Below are positions 60,250-64,000 of a stretch of DNA of 64,000 nucleotides, in pieces (position 1 is the first letter of the stretch; every line of letters starts with the position of its first letter). This DNA comes from Corylus avellana (Eukaryota; Streptophyta; Magnoliopsida; Fagales; Betulaceae), in the NCBI RefSeq assembly GCF_901000735.1, contig NC_081550.1, forward strand, positions 8,955,350 through 9,019,349, written 5' to 3'. A program made the translations under genes and the position numbers. A model generated the notes under the pieces. The model saw only the letters and a program-made list of their open reading frames with translations, was not told the origin of the DNA and did not search any database.

Positions 60250-60321
60250 TATCCTACGTGTTCACATTGGACACGTAGGATATAAAACTCACCGTTTTGG
60301 ACCATCCAAAACGGTGAGTTT
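60250..60321. repeat. Two adjacent perfect hairpins
   Basis: 60250-60261 pairs with 60271-60282 (12-bp stem, 9-base loop). 60285-60301 pairs with 60305-60321 (17-bp stem, 3-base loop, core CACCGTTTTGGA). Confidence 0.95.
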
Positions 60322-61648
60322 GGCTTAAAATTGAGGGCATCTTTTTTGAAACTCTCAAGTTTCGTATGGTCAAAATACAAACCACCCGATACACCTCAAG
60401 CGGCACCCACCGACGCAAACGCCACCGACGCAGACCCCGCCGGCGATAGAACCACCGGAGACAGAACCCACCAGCGACAGAGGCCACTGGCGACAGTACC
60501 CACCAGTTAAATCACTCATTCCGGCGTCACTTTTCCGGCTAGGTTTCCGTCAAATCACAATATTTTGAATCGGAAAAATCTGGTTTCGACGAAGGTATTT
60601 TCCGGAATTTCTTTGTGGGTTTTGTTGATTGACTGAAATTGAAGCCTTTAATAGTTGTTTTTTGAATTTTTTTGTTGTGTTGGAAGCTTTTGGTCGAAAC
60701 CCCATCCCCAACTTTTTTTTTTTGTCCAAGAGATTTGTCGAATATTGCACTTTTGAGCCAACATTATTGTTGATTGGCAGTGAGTGTGGTCCACCTTGGT
60801 TGTGGTCTTGGAATGAGACAGTTGTTTTTTCGTGTGCACTGGCAAGTTGGTCAAGGGGGATTTTTTCATCTGTATAACTATTTATTTTATTCTTTTGCTT
60901 CTCTACTCAAATGGTGGATTGCTGAGGACATGAAAATAGGAATTCTTTGTGCATAGTTTACGCCAGTTTCATCATTCTACAATTGAGCAGTATTTTTTGA
61001 ATTTTTTTTTTTTTACCTAATAGTTCATGCCATACTTGCCATACTTTTCTATGCATGTCTTTGTTTTTAGGTCCTCCAATATTGTTGCCACCTTTTTTAG
61101 TTTATGAGAAGAAAGGTCAATTACTGAAAGAAATGTTAATCATATTAGTATTAACATTTGGAAGAAAAGTATTTTTCAATGGAGAAAAAAGTGGTATTAT
61201 TGTTGCGATATGATAGATTGTGGTTGGTTGGGTTTTAATGACTTTGTAAATTTTTTTAGGGAAGTTTCATCATTCTACAATTGAGCAGTATTATATACGT
61301 GGTTGGATGCTACGGCTAATTTCTTCTTATTGCATGCTTGATTACACTGCATATTTGCATGTTTGTAGGGAGCCGCCTATGCTCATATACCATCTCTAGC
61401 TACTACACTAACAACTTAGTATTGTTTAGAGTACAAATTGAGCAGTACTATTTATGTAGGGGAATCACATTTTAAACAATGTGATTATCTTTTGTTTAGG
61501 GTTTAGGGTACATTTTTTTTTCCCAGTATTGTTTAGATTACAAATTGAAGTGAGAATAATCTTTTGGCAAGCTTGATTTTATTTTTCTTTTATGAGCTTG
61601 ATTATTCTCTCACATGTCAGTTATATATTGTTAGGTTCATATTATAAG
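60322..61648. other. 5' region of the GRF gene
   Basis: Likely promoter and 5' leader. It has a GC-richer CACCGGCG patch at 60390-60540, a possible untranslated exon near 60540-60590, then T-rich DNA. CATCATTCTACAATTGAGCAG occurs twice (60969, 61268), and CCAGTATTGTTTAGA-like DNA recurs near 61420 and 61525. No further coding region is clear. Confidence 0.4.
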
Positions 61649-62294
61649 ATGAACAGGAGGAAGAAAGATTTCGGGATAGGATACAATGAAAGCGAATTCT
61701 ACGATGGGAAGATGAAAAAGGTTTGTGAATTTTATTTAGTGAAACCCATTAGGGAACTGTGATTACTTCTAATAATTGTGGGTTTCACTGTAAAATGAAC
61801 AGTCAATGTCGTCGGCATCTATAACATCATCGGTCAAAGAGGATATGGAACCTATGCAGTGTAGGTGCGGACTTACAAGCCCAATTATAACATCCACTAC
61901 TATAAAAAATCCTGGGAGGGGATTCTATGGGTGTGCTATGTATGACCGTAAAAAGGTATTTGAATTTGGATAATTTGGTTTTAAGAAATAGTTATTACTT
62001 CGTGCTTGTTCGTAATTATCAGATTTTTTTGTGTAATTACAGAAAGTTGGCCAATGTCGTTTTTTCCAATGGTATGACGAAGAAACCTGTGCTCGAGGAA
62101 GGGAGGTCCTACCTGCGCTGTATAAACAAGTTCATTCCCTGAAATGTGAAGTGTCGTTACTTAGGGGCAAACTAAAGATCCAAAAATATTTGTTGGTTTT
62201 TTTGTTGGTAATTTGTGTACTGTTGATTTGTCTAAAGGTTGATGGGGCATTGAGGCATGAGAAGGAGGCAATTAGATTATTATCAGTGGAATAG
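61649..62294 (+). CDS. GRF zinc-finger membrane protein (3 exons)
   Basis: Exons 61649-61720, 61803-61955 and 62043-62294 join in phase 0 with GT-AG borders and give 158 residues, ending at TAG. The GRF-type zinc finger runs from MQCRCGL (about 42) through KNPGRGFYGC to QCRFFQWYD (about 80). Its ligands are the two Cys of CxC, the Cys of FYGC and the Cys of QCRFF. A basic helical segment (LYKQVHSLKCEVSLLRGKLK) follows, then one hydrophobic span, YLLVFLLVICVLLICL, likely a tail anchor. Plants have many such proteins of the At4g04775 type; their role is unknown, and GRF fingers elsewhere bind single-stranded nucleic acid. A shorter start at the ATG at 61806 (exon 2) is also possible. It converges with the transposase gene at 62837-64000. 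Confidence 0.8.
61909..62029 (+). repeat. Source of a 115-bp duplication (GRF exon 2 end)
   Basis: This segment recurs at 62388-62503 with few changes (GGAGGGG to GGAGACG, GACCGT to GACCAT). It covers the NPGRGFYGC coding part, the donor and most of the intron. Confidence 0.9.
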
Positions 62295-62387
62295 ACTATA
62301 TATTTTGTTTTGTCAAGGATATTGTTTACTGAGCTATGTTGTCCACGTGGATATATGGTTGTGGCTTCTATGTAACAATTATGTAAA

Positions 62388-62503
62388 AATCCTGGGAGAC
62401 GATTCTATGGGTGTGCTATGTATGACCATAAAAAGGTATTTGAATTTGGATAATTTGGTTTTAAGAAATAGTTATTACTTCGTGCTTGTTCGTAATTATC
62501 AGG
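62388..62503 (+). pseudogene. Partial GRF exon copy downstream
   Basis: Encodes NPGRRFYGCAMYDHKK in frame with the donor and intron start, but has no CxC half before it and no third exon after it. It lies behind the GRF stop codon, between the two convergent genes. Confidence 0.75.
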
Positions 62504-62836
62504 TTGGCTGATTACTTTTATGGAACAACTATTTCCATGCATTAGTTTTATTTGTATGCGGCAATTTATGATTATTTGTATGTTGCTCTTAAGTCTGAAA
62601 TATTGAACCCTACAGTAGAATTTGCAAGCAGAATTAATTTTATTCATCCACCAATACAATCTGGAATTGGTAATTGCCATGACGAAATTCCAAAATGTAA
62701 TTCAATAACTAACCGTGCACGTTTAATGCTTCATGAACAACATTGAAGATAACAAGCACATAAAGTCCCAAAATGAATCCCCCAATTGTTTTTTATATTA
62801 CAAACATAAAACAAAAAAAGCCGACATATCACTTGA
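62504..62836. other. Intergenic region between convergent genes
   Basis: AT-rich, with no gene seen. Presumably it holds the 3' ends of both transcripts. Confidence 0.4.
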
Positions 62837-64000
62837 TTATGAAATGGGTATGCGGGAAAAAGGGAAAATGAAGAGATCTGATAAGTGATAAATGTGATCA
62901 TTGCGTGGCACCACTTCTCTTAGTACACGTGTAGCCCTACGTGTACTACCATGATGTGATGATTCCGCTGCTGCTTCCACCTGTGGTTCATGTTGGGATC
63001 CAAAGAATGCGTTAACAAAAATAATAATTAAGACAAATACCAAAAAAAAAAAAAAACCGGAAATCATTGTGAATATTACAAATTAAGCACAAGAATATGA
63101 GTTTTTTTCAGTACAAAAAAAACCGCAGACTAATTTACTAAATTACAACACCAATTTCACCAAACTTTCAGATATTAGTGGGCAGCTATGGAATCATCAG
63201 GAAATAAGAGTTTTCTTAATAAAAAAAAAAAAAACTTGAATTTTACCTGTGACTGAGTAGCCCTACGTGTACGTACACTTCGCTGTGATGACCCGTGGGC
63301 TTCTGCTTCTGGGTGGGGTTGAGCTTGTGATCCCTACAATAATTTAACCAAACATTTAGACAAATACCAATAATAATTATTATATTACTTGTACAATAAT
63401 AATTAAGTTAACAAATTTTGAAATATGAACCTTATGTTGTAAAATGTCTTTGTTTTACCTGTGCTTGAGCAACATCTTTTTTCGGCTTATATTTCTTCGA
63501 TTTCCACCTCTTCCGGTCCGGGTTCAAAGGTAAATGACAACCTTTATAATTATGCCCTAAACCCCCACAATTTCCACATTTAACGATATATCCACTATGG
63601 GTTAGCTTGTAGGGGTTAGTCGGCTCATCTACAGCTTTTCGCCTACTAATCTTTGGTCGACCAGGAGCCCTTCTAATGATAGGTGGCAGGATTTCATCGC
63701 ATGGAACATCAGCTGGCCATGTCTGTGGACCTTCCATGCCATAAACTCGAGCTGCATATCCTTGCATATGCTTGTCCATCTTGTAATAATCATCCAAATA
63801 ATCCTCTGGTTTTTGTTTATGCATGTAAATTGCAGCACAAGCATGTGAGCAAGGGATCCCACTCACCTGCCATCTTCCACATGTGCATGTGCGATGATCT
63901 AACCGGATTAAACACCGTGGCTCGTATATGTGCTCGATCTCAAACTCCAACTCATTCTGCCACCGACTAATACAATTCCTTGCATCACTTTTTGACCTCT
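62837..64000 (-). CDS. MuDR-type (Mutator-like) transposase, C-terminal part
   Basis: The frame enters from the right edge of the window and reads SDARNCISRWQNELEFEIEH, then a SWIM zinc finger (CTCGRWQVSGIPCSHACAAI, CxC then CxH), YYKMDKHMQGYAARVYGMEG, RRAPGRPK and a CCHC knuckle, CGNCGGLGHNYKGC. The first exon ends at 63459. Two further exons (63333-63247, 62980-62837) join in frame and give a Gln, Glu and Arg-rich tail ending RIPIS. The DDE catalytic domain lies beyond the window. The family moves Mutator-like DNA elements. FAR1-type domesticated relatives exist, but APGRPK and the CCHC knuckle point to the transposon type. The last exon is the least certain. Confidence 0.85.
63247..63333 (-). 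CDS. Transposase penultimate exon
   Basis: Encodes 29 residues starting GSQAQPHPEAEAHGSSQ, with TTGTAG acceptor and CAG/GTAAAA donor. It is similar to the start of the next segment (GSQHEPQVEAAAESS), so the tail exons look internally duplicated. Confidence 0.7.

Larger units (their letters stand above)
60061..64000. mobile_element. Probable Mutator-like element, left part
   Basis: It contains a MuDR-type transposase 3' end on the minus strand and a GRF zinc-finger gene on the plus strand. The left end is inferred from GGGAAATTATATATAAAATTC near 60061, with A/T-rich terminal DNA and hairpins after it. The right end, and so the inverted repeat and target duplication, lie beyond the window, so the boundary is provisional. 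Confidence 0.45.

Noticed and set aside
63683..63970. Plus-strand frame opposite the transposase
   Set aside because: It is antisense to a clear SWIM/CCHC transposase frame.

Overview
This window is eukaryotic plant DNA. The nuclear gene for the two-domain molybdopterin molybdenumtransferase CNX1 is split into many GT-AG exons on the minus strand. It sits among plant LTR retrotransposons of Copia type, LINEs with (A)n tails, tRNA-derived SINEs, Mutator-like and hAT-like DNA elements. The base composition and transposon mix suggest a woody eudicot; the species cannot be named from sequence alone. Three runs of 100 N (14946-15045, 35889-35988, 48714-48813) mark a draft scaffold. No bacterial operon, CRISPR array, rRNA or tRNA gene was seen.

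Layout. 1-7997: AT-rich transposon graveyard, with a minisatellite, a 2.5-kb Mutator-like element with 47-bp inverted ends and a 9-bp target duplication, and a decayed TNT1-like Copia fragment. 7998-11330 and 15046-18390: two near-identical copies of the 3' end of CNX1 (last two coding exons), separated by an ORF1-only LINE, a short LINE tail, a CYP78A-like cytochrome P450 pseudogene fragment and gap 1. 17040-57115: CNX1, 13 coding exons I could join in frame into a 655-residue product. Its introns carry most of the mobile DNA: a SINE, an internally deleted Copia, LINE tails, a LINE nested in a LINE, MITEs, two nearly identical Copia elements (one intact, one frameshifted), an hAT-like foldback element and a miniature LTR element (TRIM) family. 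57116-60060: 5' flank of CNX1, with a candidate upstream exon. 60061-64000: left part of an apparent Mutator-like element carrying a small GRF zinc-finger membrane protein gene on the plus strand, convergent with the 3' end of a MuDR-type transposase gene on the minus strand that runs off the window.

Main interpretations. (1) Gaps 2 and 3 look like places where two haplotypes, one with and one without a Copia insertion, were laid end to end; the duplicated sequence reads through the insertion site on one side and abuts a Copia LTR on the other. (2) The acceptor of CNX1 exon 12 is tandemly duplicated (57 bp), and use of the upstream acceptor would bring in an in-frame stop. (3) The GRF/transposase pair resembles, in layout only, the convergent two-gene plan of maize MuDR and is the best candidate here for an under-described system.
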